A DNA stretch of 64,000 nt from Nostocales cyanobacterium HT-58-2 (GCA_002163975.1 CP019636.1:6079501-6143500); one strand, 5' to 3'. Shown: positions 44,907-54,588, counted from the first letter of the stretch. Notes: generated by a model from the sequence alone, not told the origin. A program made the numbers and translations.

Positions 44907-45197
44907 TTAACCGATGCTACTCGTAACCTTATTTAGTTGATACTGAGGAATTGACTGTTTGGTAATAGTAGCATAGAGAACATCTGGATCGAGATCGGCT
45001 CCTGATTGCCATTGAACTGTGCCTACTTCAGGATTTACTTCAACCTTGGCAAAGTTTTCTTGATCTTGAAGAGAGGCAAAAACACCTGTAAATTTAATCA
45101 TTTGACTAACATCAACTATTCCTTCCACGCCATCTTCAAAACGGACGCGAAGCTGGTAGTTTTCTAGAGGCTCAACCGCAATGATATCCTTGAGCAT
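44907..45197 (-). CDS. DUF2442 family protein
   Basis: 96 aa. MLKDIIAVEPLENYQLRVRF, then VSQMIKFTGVFASLQD and GADLDPDVLYA are typical of DUF2442. Its start is three bases past the DUF4160 stop, so the two form a tight operon. DUF4160-DUF2442 pairs are widespread and toxin-antitoxin-like in layout; activity here unproven. Confidence 0.86.
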   Translation of the reverse strand: MLKDIIAVEPLENYQLRVRFEDGVEGIVDVSQMIKFTGVFASLQDQENFAKVEVNPEVGTVQWQSGADLDPDVLYATITKQSIPQYQLNKVTSSIG

Positions 45198-45200
45198 AAT

Positions 45201-45461
45201 TTACTCCAATGGTGTAATTTTATTTAAGGGTTGATTGTCCCTCGCAAGTCCCCAGTTTTCCATCAGTTCAGCTTGATATAAAGTTGCCCATTCTATTACC
45301 AGTTTAAATAACCTTGACGTGAGTTCACCTTCTAAAACTTCTACAGTTTCAATACTAACTATGGCTTTTTGTTGGTTATACCTAACATGAAAATGAGGTG
45401 GTGGGTGGTCATTGTAGTACATGGTGATAATGATTCCGAAAAATCGGCTAACTTCTGGCAT
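45201..45461 (-). CDS. DUF4160 family protein
   Basis: 86 aa. MPEVSRFFGIIITMYYNDHP with HPPPHFHVRYN is the DUF4160 signature (His-rich HFHV strand). First gene of the pair. Mobile and accessory-region associated; possible toxin or antitoxin role is inference only. Confidence 0.88.
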   Translation of the reverse strand: MPEVSRFFGIIITMYYNDHPPPHFHVRYNQQKAIVSIETVEVLEGELTSRLFKLVIEWATLYQAELMENWGLARDNQPLNKITPLE

Positions 45462-45642
45462 AGAATCACCTTGTGCTATCTAATCGCTCAATAGTTTTAG
45501 TATAATTATGCACAATATTACACGTGAGCGTTTCAACTGGTGGTCAAGAATAACAATTAATATTTTTAAATACTTTTTAGAGCTAGTTGAAGATAAAGTT
45601 TAGTCTCGAAGACTAAAATTAGAATAGAAAGATTCAAAAAAA

Positions 45643-46197
45643 ATGGATACAGATAAAACCATTTTTAGCAACCACTGGCTTGTTATCAAGGAAACTCCTA
45701 GAAGATTTTATTATTTAGAAAGGAAGGGGAAAAACTCGGTTGCAGTCTTTCTCTTAAGAAGAATTGATGCTGCCAATTCTCCAACGTATGAAGTTTTAAT
45801 TAGACAACAACCTCTTTGTATTGATAATACAGAAATTAATGGACAATTGAAACTTTTCCCTTGTCCTATCACTGGCGCGTTAGATGAAGGTGAATCGCCA
45901 GAAGAAGCAGCAATCAGAGAAGTTTATGAAGAAACAGGTTTTTCTGTTAAGGTCTTACCGCTAGGTAAGTACATCGTTGGAACTCAAACCAATGAAACTT
46001 GTTATATGTATTATACTGATGTCACAGGTATAGAACCTGATGTTGCTCAACAAGATGGTTCTTATTTAGAATCTATTAGTAAAAATGAATGGCATCCTTT
46101 CGAGTATTTAAATAATTGTGATTACTCCGCTTGCCAGATAGGTTATTTCAGATTGCGAGATATTCTTGCAATACAAAATTTTACAATTTATAGGTAA
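45643..46197 (+). CDS. NUDIX hydrolase, coupled to a membrane protein
   Basis: 184 aa. Perfect NUDIX box: GALDEGESPEEAAIREVYEE then TGF. The protein has an N-terminal extension FSNHWLVIKETPRRFYYLER. Gene start at 45643 by ATG; 56 bp before the membrane-protein gene and same strand. NUDIX enzymes in defence-type operons could remove a nucleotide signal; that function here is inference. Confidence 0.88.
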   Translation: MDTDKTIFSNHWLVIKETPRRFYYLERKGKNSVAVFLLRRIDAANSPTYEVLIRQQPLCIDNTEINGQLKLFPCPITGALDEGESPEEAAIREVYEETGFSVKVLPLGKYIVGTQTNETCYMYYTDVTGIEPDVAQQDGSYLESISKNEWHPFEYLNNCDYSACQIGYFRLRDILAIQNFTIYR

Positions 46198-46253
46198 CTT
46201 TCAAAACAATGTTAATCTCTAATTTAGAAAAAACTAAATTATAAGTTCTAGAG

Positions 46254-46721
46254 ATGACGTTAGGAAACCAAAACTCAATTCAACAGAATCGAGATTACCT
46301 TATAAAACAAAGTGAAATGCTACAAGCCATCATTAATCGCATGGCTAGTAATTCGCTCACAGTGAAACAAGTTGGATTAACTATCTGGACTGCTTTAGTA
46401 GGGTTTGGTTTTACCAATAAGGTTCCATCTTTGTTTGTTATAGCAATCATTTCTTATATATTACTAGGCTTGCTAGATGCGTATTACTTATACCTAGAAA
46501 AGCGATTTCGGGGGAATTTCAATCGCTTGACTGAGTTATTGTGTGGTTTTGATGATAATGCGTTAGATAATATGCAGCGATTGAAGGGGAATTTTATAAA
46601 GCTGGAACCTTTGACTCCTGGTAAAGAATTTCAGATGTATACAAGTACTGTTAAATCTTGGGCAAATTTGCCTTATTTAGTAATTATCGTGATAACTTTA
46701 GTTATCATAAGAAGTACATAA
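46254..46721 (+). CDS. 2-3 TM protein of a SLATT/2TM-like effector type
   Basis: 155 aa. KQSEMLQAIINRMASNSLTV is the family's conserved start; hydrophobic segments at about 38-58 and 60-82 (LFVIAIISYILLGLLDAYYL), then YLEKRFRGNFNRL, and a last segment LPYLVIIVITLVIIRS. Such proteins are widespread near conflict genes. I propose a membrane effector of the SLATT or related 2TM type; no direct proof. Confidence 0.6.
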   Translation: MTLGNQNSIQQNRDYLIKQSEMLQAIINRMASNSLTVKQVGLTIWTALVGFGFTNKVPSLFVIAIISYILLGLLDAYYLYLEKRFRGNFNRLTELLCGFDDNALDNMQRLKGNFIKLEPLTPGKEFQMYTSTVKSWANLPYLVIIVITLVIIRST

Positions 46722-46799
46722 TAGCCAAGTAATTTTGGAAGATACCCGATTTTTGTATAACTTTCATTAATATAAAGAAAAATAAATTTAATAAGTAAT

Positions 46800-47699
46800 T
46801 CAATGTAATAAATATGGAGCTAGTTGTGGAGGGCGAATACCTTTGATTCCCCAAATTAAACGCTCCATTGGATCGGAGTCTTTGTCACGGAAATCAACCC
46901 ATATATTATCCTTGAGCAATGGAGGAATTTTTGGAGTTTCAGCACAATTTCTAAGAATAACAGGAATGACGGGTAATTTTCGTTCCATAAACTGCAGTAT
47001 AAAACCTTTTATCTCCACTTTCTGCCAAGGACCAATTCCACTTTGTCCTACGAATATAGCCGCTGATTTGATATTTTTAAGCTGTTTTTCCAATGTATCT
47101 TGCCAAGAAGTACCTGGACGCAATTCCCAAACATCTAACCACGGTATAATCCTTTTGTCAATTAGATGCTCTCCAATCTCCTTTACTAAAGGTTTGTCTT
47201 CAGTGTTATGACAAAGGAAGACATCAAATTTCAAGGATTTTTTTGACTTCTTCTGAGAAAGTTGAGTTAATAACTGAACTTCTCCATCTGCATTAACTAA
47301 ATTTCTCAAATCAACTTGTAACTTGTTAGTCTCCGATGTTGATAATTTATCAGGTGAGGTGTCAGGCAAATCTATGGGATTGCTTTGTGATGTTGTAGGT
47401 TCTAGCTTTGATGGTTGAACTGGTGAATCTGGAGTAGAAGAATCAGATGAAGTTGATGATAGCTCTGCTATATCTATATCAGGTGTATTTACTAAATTAG
47501 TTGTCGAAAGTGTGACATTAGATTCAAATGACAAACTTGATGAATCCGCAGCAGGTAGATCCGATACTTGGCTTTCTTTTACTGGTGGAAAAGCTAGTGA
47601 AACCTGCCATAAACTATCGCTTGCTTTGGAGATTTCCAAATGTATTTTTTTTGTTTGACGTAAAGCTCCAAGCACAACCTCTATATTTTGCTCAGCCAA
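46800..47699 (-). CDS. TIR-domain protein
   Basis: 299 aa. N-terminal small domain (about 1-45, IEVVLGALRQTKKIHLEISK), a low-complexity Ser/Thr/Pro-rich linker (55-140), then TIR domain (about 155-285): FDVFLCHNTEDKPLVKEIGE, LDVWELRPGTSWQDTLEKQL, and GPWQKVEIKGF with the WxxxE catalytic Glu. Bacterial TIR domains cleave NAD+ or make cyclic ADP-ribose signals in defence. Convergent to the NUDIX-membrane pair, 78 bp apart. Full length for its type. Confidence 0.9.
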   Translation of the reverse strand: MAEQNIEVVLGALRQTKKIHLEISKASDSLWQVSLAFPPVKESQVSDLPAADSSSLSFESNVTLSTTNLVNTPDIDIAELSSTSSDSSTPDSPVQPSKLEPTTSQSNPIDLPDTSPDKLSTSETNKLQVDLRNLVNADGEVQLLTQLSQKKSKKSLKFDVFLCHNTEDKPLVKEIGEHLIDKRIIPWLDVWELRPGTSWQDTLEKQLKNIKSAAIFVGQSGIGPWQKVEIKGFILQFMERKLPVIPVILRNCAETPKIPPLLKDNIWVDFRDKDSDPMERLIWGIKGIRPPQLAPYLLH

Positions 47700-47829
47700 G
47701 AGCTAGCTCCTCTAGTTACAAATACCACATTTAAAATTATAGACAATAGCTTGAAAAATAACAGAACAGGTAGCTCAGCAGTTTTCAGACTACATTTGTT
47801 ACTCACCATGTATTGAAGTTAAACTGAAT

Positions 47830-47997
47830 TTAATTTGATTCTCGTTTTCTCCTGGGATCATCAGTAGGCGGTGTGCGGGGTTCATTAGGCTGTTGTGGAC
47901 TAGAGGGATTTGAGCGAGTTTTACGTGATGGTTTAGTTGGCTTTTTTTGCCTCCCAAGACTTATCTGTTCCCAGTTGTCTTCATTCTTAGGTGTCAC
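47830..47997 (-). CDS. Small basic, proline-rich protein (possible)
   Basis: 55 aa from a GTG at 47997: VTPKNEDNWEQISLGRQKKP, ending RRKRESN. Overlaps neither neighbour's stop; only 8 bases after the stop of the gene at 48006. Low-complexity, lysine/proline-rich. It could be a downstream small gene of the same operon, but short low-complexity ORFs can be chance. Confidence 0.4.
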   Translation of the reverse strand: MTPKNEDNWEQISLGRQKKPTKPSRKTRSNPSSPQQPNEPRTPPTDDPRRKRESN

Positions 47998-48005
47998 TGT
48001 TTTCT

Positions 48006-50453
48006 TTACCAGCCCAACTTGTCTGCAATTATACTATTGATTGGGCAGTTACTGTGTAAGCAACTACGATGGCATTGTAATTCTTCTTGCTGTTCTATGA
48101 TTTCATCTATATGCTTGCGTAAGACGTCATGAATAGCTCTTAGACGTTCATCGGATTGAGCATCTTTGCTTTGCTCATTCAGTAGTATCGCTTTTAACTG
48201 CTCTACTTGTAAGCCAAATTGAACTTGTCCACCAGACTCAGTGATGCCCAGATCAACATCGGTAGCTTTAATCATTGCTTGAACCGCACACTTAGGACCC
48301 CAATCTGAGCCAAAGTAACCATGGATGAGCTCAAGATACTCACATCCCTCGCGGTACTTGGAAACTCGTTGTGGTTGAAACTTCTGAAAATATTCACTGT
48401 CTTGTGCCAAGTCAACCATGCTGCTATCCCGATGAAAGAGAAAGTCTCTCCGTCGGTAAGCTGCTTGACCCATGAGTTCTGAAAGTCGAGGTAAAATTAC
48501 CAACTCTAGCCAGGTGGCAAAACCTTCATTGACAATTATTGAACTATCATAAATTAAATCAATAACTGATTCGTAATCGTTGTAGAGTGAACGTGGATAA
48601 GGCGCTCGCAAGTGTTTGCTATCCGTTGCAGGCTCCAAACCATACTTATAAAGAATTGCGAGTTGCTTTCCAAGCTTAGTCTGAGAGAAAAAAAATCCAT
48701 GACCATACTTTTCATGTAGCAATAGCGCCACAATATTTTGCTTAAGCCAAGTTTGACCATAGCGTTCATCACCATCTATACCCATTAAGTTGTAAGCCAG
48801 ATGTTCCTCAAAAGGTGCATGCTTTCTAATTGCAACTAGATGGTCAGCCAACTTCGGATCATACGGAATGCAGCAGCCGTGGACAGGAGAGTAAGTAGGA
48901 GCAATATTCTCTAACAGGTATTGAACTAGGGGTTGATTTGTGTCTTCCTCTTTTCGAGCCGCTCGCAGAGCTTCCAACAGAGCCTCTCTTGTATCAGGTG
49001 GCTCTAGCAGACGCACTTGGTCTTCAGGAGTTAATAAACGAAATGGAATTTTCTGTATAACTGGTGAGACTAGCTCTCCACGCAGTTGAGAAACCTGATG
49101 ATGTACCTCCGCTGTCAATAGAATTACGATATCTCGTTCTATTTCATGAATACGTTTTTGAGTAGATGGATAGGCACGAATTAAGCGGGTGATGGGTTGG
49201 TCTAACTCTGCTACTTCTAAATGAATCTTCCAATCTCCTGCATCCAAGGCAATTAGTCGCCAATGATTTGTCTCAGACTGTCCAACTGATTCAACCGTGA
49301 CATGAGCTGGAGAGCTTTTCAAGTTGAGTTGTAGTGGTACTTGCTTAGCACCATTCGCCCATCTCACTATTGCTTGCATTTCAAATGGAACGCCTGTTTC
49401 TACAATTTCAGGTGCTTTCTGTAGAGGGGTAAGGTTGATCAGGTCAATTTCTACGTCTGGCACGCATTGAAACTCGGCAACAGAGTCAAAGAAAAGAGAG
49501 GGATAGCCTGTTTTTTCAGGAAAGTCTATAGTCAACCGGAGACTTTGAAAACCAAGCTTTTGCGGCTCAACAGTCCATTGCAATTGAGTTCGCCCACGTG
49601 CTGGAAGAGAACGAATGCGCTGTTCTGGTTCAGAGATTGCAGCACCAGCATCAGACTCAAGCAAGCAGCTAATATGCTCTAAGCGTTTTCGATGAGGGTT
49701 ACTTAGAGAAATGGAAAAAGTACTGGTCTTTCCATACGTTACTTTGGCTTTGAACTGAGCATCAAAGCATTCTAGTGAGTTTTTACAAATGAGCCATTGG
49801 AAAATATTCAACACCAGCTTTTTGTTATCAGCTTCCTCGAAATATTCATCTCCAAAGATGACAAAGTCCCCAATGACCACCACACGACCTCGCTTAACTT
49901 CCACCGTTGCCAAAAAATTCTCTTCTGTTCTGGGTAAGGTAGCAACTACACGAGGAAGGTCATTTATTGTTTCTAAGTATGCTGGTTCCTTAACGAGTAG
50001 TCGATTTACTTCTGAACTTAAGTAGTGAGATCTGAATTGTTTAGCAGGAATCTCACTTGGTGGGTTAGTCAATAACGGTTTAGTACGCAGTCCAAATTTC
50101 TCTAGTAGTAAGTTAATCGCGCAAGTATTAAATTCATTGAGGGACTGGTAACTCTGTGCTATTAAAAGGGAATTTCCCTCATGTACAAAATTAACGATCG
50201 CTTCTACCTCAGCGTTAGTCAAGGGTTTTCTAGGAGCAGCAAGAACTAACACTTTATAGCCACTAAGCAATTCCTGGGTGAGATGCTCTTCACCAGTTTC
50301 ATTGACTGTATGTAGAGTCACATCACAGCCTAACTCTTGATTAAGTGTTGTGCCTAACTGGTTCCAAGTGTCAACTTCGTCATCATCTGGAATTTTTTGG
50401 GAGCGCAGTAACTCGTTGTGAGACTCATCGAACAGAACTTTTGTCGTTGTCAC
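48006..50453 (-). CDS. Large protein with HEXXGH metallopeptidase-like motif
   Basis: 815 aa, not recognised as a named family. N-terminal part (about 1-220) resembles a DUF4350/GATase1-like alpha/beta domain (VLFDESHNELL, VLVLAAPRKPLTNAEVEAIV). Middle (about 230-430) is beta-rich, Ig-like. C-terminal part has LLLHEKYGHGFFF with HEKYGH at 580-585, a HEXXGH zinc motif, and NEGFATWLE with E643 as possible third ligand. Known HEXXGH peptidases include M49 dipeptidyl peptidase III. The end has a Cys cluster (CHRSCLHSNC). No signal peptide. Near TIR and NUDIX genes; a linked role is possible but unproven. Confidence 0.72.
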   Translation of the reverse strand: MTTTKVLFDESHNELLRSQKIPDDDEVDTWNQLGTTLNQELGCDVTLHTVNETGEEHLTQELLSGYKVLVLAAPRKPLTNAEVEAIVNFVHEGNSLLIAQSYQSLNEFNTCAINLLLEKFGLRTKPLLTNPPSEIPAKQFRSHYLSSEVNRLLVKEPAYLETINDLPRVVATLPRTEENFLATVEVKRGRVVVIGDFVIFGDEYFEEADNKKLVLNIFQWLICKNSLECFDAQFKAKVTYGKTSTFSISLSNPHRKRLEHISCLLESDAGAAISEPEQRIRSLPARGRTQLQWTVEPQKLGFQSLRLTIDFPEKTGYPSLFFDSVAEFQCVPDVEIDLINLTPLQKAPEIVETGVPFEMQAIVRWANGAKQVPLQLNLKSSPAHVTVESVGQSETNHWRLIALDAGDWKIHLEVAELDQPITRLIRAYPSTQKRIHEIERDIVILLTAEVHHQVSQLRGELVSPVIQKIPFRLLTPEDQVRLLEPPDTREALLEALRAARKEEDTNQPLVQYLLENIAPTYSPVHGCCIPYDPKLADHLVAIRKHAPFEEHLAYNLMGIDGDERYGQTWLKQNIVALLLHEKYGHGFFFSQTKLGKQLAILYKYGLEPATDSKHLRAPYPRSLYNDYESVIDLIYDSSIIVNEGFATWLELVILPRLSELMGQAAYRRRDFLFHRDSSMVDLAQDSEYFQKFQPQRVSKYREGCEYLELIHGYFGSDWGPKCAVQAMIKATDVDLGITESGGQVQFGLQVEQLKAILLNEQSKDAQSDERLRAIHDVLRKHIDEIIEQQEELQCHRSCLHSNCPINSIIADKLGW

Positions 50454-50703
50454 AGGGACCTTAAATTGTGGTGTTGCTCTAGATTATTTCTCTGTTGGAA
50501 GTCATGGTACTCCAGAGTCGTTCAATTTTCGACATACAGTTGCATCATTTCATTATGATGGTTCACTAAACTGCTCTGCTCAAGTCGTCCTCCAATTCCT
50601 CATTCGCCATAACTTTAAAATAAAAGCAAAGCATTTTTTCCTCTACTATGTTAAGTGTGCTATCTCAGTTGTACCGGCTACACTTACCTGAATTCAGGTC
50701 ATC

Positions 50704-52863
50704 ATGCCAAAATCTAAGAAGTCTGCTCATCAACTCAATCTCACAGACCCCCAATACTATCTCAACCGAGAATTAAGCTGGCTGGAATTTAATAAGAGGG
50801 TGTTGCATGAAGCCTGCGACTCGCGCACACCCCTTCTCGAACGCCTCAAGTTTTTGGCAATCTTTAGCTCTAACCTGGATGAGTTCTTCATGGTGCGCGT
50901 TGCAGCACTCAAGCAACAGGTAGAAGCAAAGGTTAGTCAATTAACTTTCGATGGTCGCACGCCACAACAACAGCTAGACGAAATTAGCTCTACGCTGCGT
51001 CCATTAGTCGCCAAACAACACGAACAATTTGAAAAAGTCCTGCGACCTCAGTTAGCAAATCACGGTATACACATCGTAGATTACATAGATTTAACTCAAA
51101 AACAGAGAAATTACTTAGATAAATATTACGAAGATCAAATTTTTCCCGTCATTACTCCCCTTGCTGTTGACCCGTCGCATCCTTTTCCTTATATTTCCAA
51201 TCTCAGCCTAAATTTGGCTGTGGTGGTCAAAAACCCAGAAACAGAAGAAGAATTATTTGCCAGAGTCAAAGTCCCGACGGTTTTGCCACGATTTTTGGCT
51301 TTACCGCAAGATTTGGGAATCCATCATGACGGCAAACCAGCAGTCTGGACTGGCGTACCTTTGGAACAGGCGATCGCCCATAACTTGGAGTCCCTCTTTC
51401 CTGGTATGAGTATCCAAGAATATCATACCTTCCGTATTACCCGTGACGCTGACTTGGCATTAGAAGAAGATGAAGCTGATGACTTACTCTTGGCTATTGA
51501 GCAGGAACTGCGCAAACGGCGCATGGGTGGGTCTCCTTTACGGTTAGAAATACATTCTCAGACTCCTGAATCTATCAAAAAACGACTGTTGGAAGATTTG
51601 GAATTAGAAGAAAATGATGTTTACGAAGTAGACGGTATCATAGGACTGAAGGATCTAATGTACTTCATGTCTTTGCCAGTGCCAAACCTCAAAGATGCAC
51701 CACGGCAATCTGTAGTACATCCCCGCTTACAAAGGATTAGAGAGCCTATTATAGACCCAGATATCCGGGAGATAGAAGAAGGAAAAGATTTTTTTACAGT
51801 CATTCGGGAAAAGGATTTACTTGTACACCATCCTTATCAATCCTTTTCGTCCTCCGTTGTGCGCTTTATTACCCATGCGGCACATGACCCGAATGTGCTG
51901 GCGATTAAGATGACTCTTTATCGGACTTCTTTTGACTCGCCGATTGTGAATGCGCTGATTGCTGCTGCTGAAAATGGCAAGCAGGTGTCTGTGCTGGTGG
52001 AACTGAAGGCGCGGTTTGATGAAGAAAATAATATCTATTGGGCAAAGCGTCTAGAAAGTGTCGGAGTTCACGTCGTTTATGGTTTAGTCGGTTTGAAGAC
52101 TCACTGCAAACTTGTGATGGTGGTGCGTCGCGAACAAGACCGCATTTATCGCTACGTGCATATTGGGACTGGTAATTATAACCCAAAAACGGCGCGTTTG
52201 TACACAGATTTAGGATTGTTCAGCTGCAACGAAGATTTGGGAGCTGATGTGACAGATGTTTTCAATTTCTTGACAGGATACTCACGACAAAAATCGTATC
52301 GAAAACTTTTGGTTGCACCAGTGACAATGCGCGATCGCTTTCTTGCGATGATTCAACGAGAAATTGAAAATGTTCACAATGGCATGAGTGGGCGCATTGT
52401 TGCCAAAATGAATTCATTAGTAGACCCGCAAATTATCTACACTTTGTATGAAGCTTCCCGCGCTGGTGTGCAAATTGACCTCATTATACGCGGAATTTGC
52501 TGTTTGCGTCCGGGATTAAAAGATATTAGTGAGAACATTCGTGTTATTAGTATCGTTGGTAGCTTTTTAGAACACTCCCGCGTTTACTATTTCTACAACA
52601 ATGGACAAGAGGAAATCTATATTGGCAGTGCCGACTGGATGCGGCGTAATTTGGATCGTCGGGTAGAAGTCATTACCCCAATCCTTGATGCAGATATTGC
52701 TAAAGATTTGCAAGAAATCTTAGGAATTATGTTGGCAGATAACCGCCAAGCCTGGGAGTTACAGTCAGATGGTAGCTACATCCAAAGACGTGTTAGTGAA
52801 GAAAGCCCAGAAGCCAGTTCACAAAAAATTCTCATGTCTATGGCTTTAAACTCGAATGCGTAA
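50704..52863 (+). CDS. ppk1: Polyphosphate kinase 1
   Basis: 719 aa, full PPK1 length. Makes long-chain polyphosphate from ATP. Seen: N-terminal YYLNRELSWLEFNKRVLHEA; head domain; HPYQSFSSSVVRFITHAA; KMTLYRTS; phospho-acceptor His region HCKLVMVVRREQDRIYRYVH; HIGTGNYNPKTARLYTD; and HSRVYYFYNNGQEEIYIGSA. No lesion. Gene is alone; no ppx beside it. A phosphate theme runs through the window. Confidence 0.97.
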   Translation: MPKSKKSAHQLNLTDPQYYLNRELSWLEFNKRVLHEACDSRTPLLERLKFLAIFSSNLDEFFMVRVAALKQQVEAKVSQLTFDGRTPQQQLDEISSTLRPLVAKQHEQFEKVLRPQLANHGIHIVDYIDLTQKQRNYLDKYYEDQIFPVITPLAVDPSHPFPYISNLSLNLAVVVKNPETEEELFARVKVPTVLPRFLALPQDLGIHHDGKPAVWTGVPLEQAIAHNLESLFPGMSIQEYHTFRITRDADLALEEDEADDLLLAIEQELRKRRMGGSPLRLEIHSQTPESIKKRLLEDLELEENDVYEVDGIIGLKDLMYFMSLPVPNLKDAPRQSVVHPRLQRIREPIIDPDIREIEEGKDFFTVIREKDLLVHHPYQSFSSSVVRFITHAAHDPNVLAIKMTLYRTSFDSPIVNALIAAAENGKQVSVLVELKARFDEENNIYWAKRLESVGVHVVYGLVGLKTHCKLVMVVRREQDRIYRYVHIGTGNYNPKTARLYTDLGLFSCNEDLGADVTDVFNFLTGYSRQKSYRKLLVAPVTMRDRFLAMIQREIENVHNGMSGRIVAKMNSLVDPQIIYTLYEASRAGVQIDLIIRGICCLRPGLKDISENIRVISIVGSFLEHSRVYYFYNNGQEEIYIGSADWMRRNLDRRVEVITPILDADIAKDLQEILGIMLADNRQAWELQSDGSYIQRRVSEESPEASSQKILMSMALNSNA

Positions 52864-53100
52864 ACCTAGAGGGTCTTGTCGTGAGACATCGCCACTCCAA
52901 ACATAGTAAATCCGAAAAAGAATTCCTTGTATCTTGACAATTAGCTTATTCTAAGTTTTTCTAAAATCTCTCATTTTTCTAGTTTATTCGACGCTTTGCT
53001 ATGACAACATACAATTTATTCAACCATTGGATAGAGTAAGTACAGGCGCTCATTCCCATAAACTATAAGGGTTATCATACGTTAACTTTGTTTTACGTGG

Positions 53101-53517
53101 ATGTTGATGTTGTCTTGTAAGCCTTCTACGTTGCGTGTTCTAGTGGTTGACGACCACGAACTGACTCGCTTAACCCTAAAGTTGGCATTTTCTTGCCAGG
53201 CAAATATTCAAGTTGTCGGTCTAGCAAGTAATGGTCAAGAAGCGATTGAAATGGTTAAATCTCATCACCCCGATGTGATAGTACTAGATTTACATATGCC
53301 AGTTATGGATGGCTGGAGTGCTTCTGGGCATATCAAAGCGATCGCTCCAAATACCCAAATTATTGCTTACTCATCAGTGGAAGACACCAAGTGTCAGGAA
53401 ACGAGGGAAATGAGTAGCTTGGATGCTTTTTGTAAAAAAGATACACCGACCACCGAACTTATTGCTCTGGTGAGAAAGTTAGGACAGAGTGCAGCTCATC
53501 GTTCAGTAACGGGATAA
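53101..53517 (+). CDS. Stand-alone response regulator receiver protein
   Basis: 138 aa CheY-like. VLVVDDHELTRLTLKLAF (acidic pair), VIVLDLHMPVMDGW (phospho-Asp about D64), IIAYSS (Thr/Ser) and CKKDTPTTELIALV (Lys switch). No output domain. Start at 53101 or a little later at 53107. Cognate kinase unknown; an orphan kinase lies 8 kb away. Confidence 0.9.
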   Translation: MLMLSCKPSTLRVLVVDDHELTRLTLKLAFSCQANIQVVGLASNGQEAIEMVKSHHPDVIVLDLHMPVMDGWSASGHIKAIAPNTQIIAYSSVEDTKCQETREMSSLDAFCKKDTPTTELIALVRKLGQSAAHRSVTG

Positions 53518-53594
53518 ATGATACAGCAAAGTAGCTTGGGAAATCTGAACCAAGACAAACTCCAGGGGTTAGAGAATATGGAAGTGTTCAGAAG

Positions 53595-53638
53595 GCGTCG
53601 GTAAAACCGCAAGTAAAGGGTTTGCCGACGCACTTTTG
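53595..53638. terminator. Terminator between receiver gene and the small gene
   Basis: GCGTCGGTAAA (53595-53605) and TTTGCCGACGC (53621-53631), one mismatch, followed by ACTTTTG. Placed 78 bp after the receiver gene. Confidence 0.75.
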
Positions 53639-53659
53639 TATTATCTTATTAAGACCTAA

Positions 53660-53845
53660 CTAAAGTTGTGTTTCTGGAAATGTGCGTCTAAATTCATCAA
53701 TCAAATCATCCATTTCTTCCAAAGCCTGATTCACGTCAACTCTTAAAGTTCCCAAGTTTGGTTGTTCCAACAGAGTTAGTAAATACTCTCGTTGACTTTG
53801 CACTTTAACAACTCGTTCTTTTATCGTCTGAGCATCTATTGTCAT
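53660..53845 (-). CDS. Conserved small cyanobacterial protein
   Basis: 61 aa, MTIDAQTIKERVVKVQSQRE then EALEEMDDLIDEFRRTFPE. Predicted helical hairpin. No domain name is certain. Conserved in filamentous cyanobacteria by recollection. Confidence 0.7.
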   Translation of the reverse strand: MTIDAQTIKERVVKVQSQREYLLTLLEQPNLGTLRVDVNQALEEMDDLIDEFRRTFPETQL

Positions 53846-54039
53846 CTTTGTCTCTTCAACTTTCTTATACTTGAATCTACGATAAATATATTGTTACTTA
53901 TTTAATAATTTGAATGCAATGTAGAAGTGTTTTTATTCTAAATTGCTTGCTAAGAGTTCCTGACGCTCTTCCCTAACTTGTTCGTTATCACCGATGATAG
54001 AAAAACAAAGGTACTAAGAATTTATAACGAACTCAAATC

Positions 54040-54588
54040 ATGTTACGGCAAATTTCTTTGGGAACGCTAGGTATAAGCATCGGTAGTGTTTTGACTATCA
54101 TCGGTTTTGCTGCCTATGCTGCTGACAATGCCACACTCAATCTTGTAGGATTTTTTTACGGAATTCCTCTTCTATTAGGAGGATTGGCACTTAAAGCTAA
54201 CGAACTCAAGCCAGTACCATTCAGCCAACCTTCGACGCCACAAGTGTTGACACTTAGAACTCAGCAAGCAACTCCTACTCAAAATAAAATTCGTCAAGAC
54301 ATTACTAGATATTGCTACGGTCAAGACGCGCATTTCGACAAAGCACTTGCTTTTCTGGGTCTTGGTTCTACAGACGATGATATGCCAATTGTCACAGGAT
54401 TACGAGAAACGGAAATTGATGGGGCTTATGCGTTAATTTTGGAATTTGATTCGCCATCGGTCCCAATTGAAGTTTGGCAACAAAAGCAGGAGAAAATGAC
54501 TAGTTTTTTTAGTCCTGGAGTAGAGGTAAAAGTTACACAAGCAGATTCGGATAAAATTGAACTAACGTTGATTGCAAATCAAAAATAG
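54040..54588 (+). CDS. DUF2854 family membrane protein
   Basis: 182 aa. Two N-terminal hydrophobic segments (about 5-28 and 33-50, LNLVGFFYGIPLLLGGLALK) precede a soluble domain with IRQDITRYCYGQDAHFDKAL and a C-terminal FSPGVEVKVTQADSDKIELT. DUF2854 is shared with plastids. Function unknown. Confidence 0.88.
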   Translation: MLRQISLGTLGISIGSVLTIIGFAAYAADNATLNLVGFFYGIPLLLGGLALKANELKPVPFSQPSTPQVLTLRTQQATPTQNKIRQDITRYCYGQDAHFDKALAFLGLGSTDDDMPIVTGLRETEIDGAYALILEFDSPSVPIEVWQQKQEKMTSFFSPGVEVKVTQADSDKIELTLIANQK

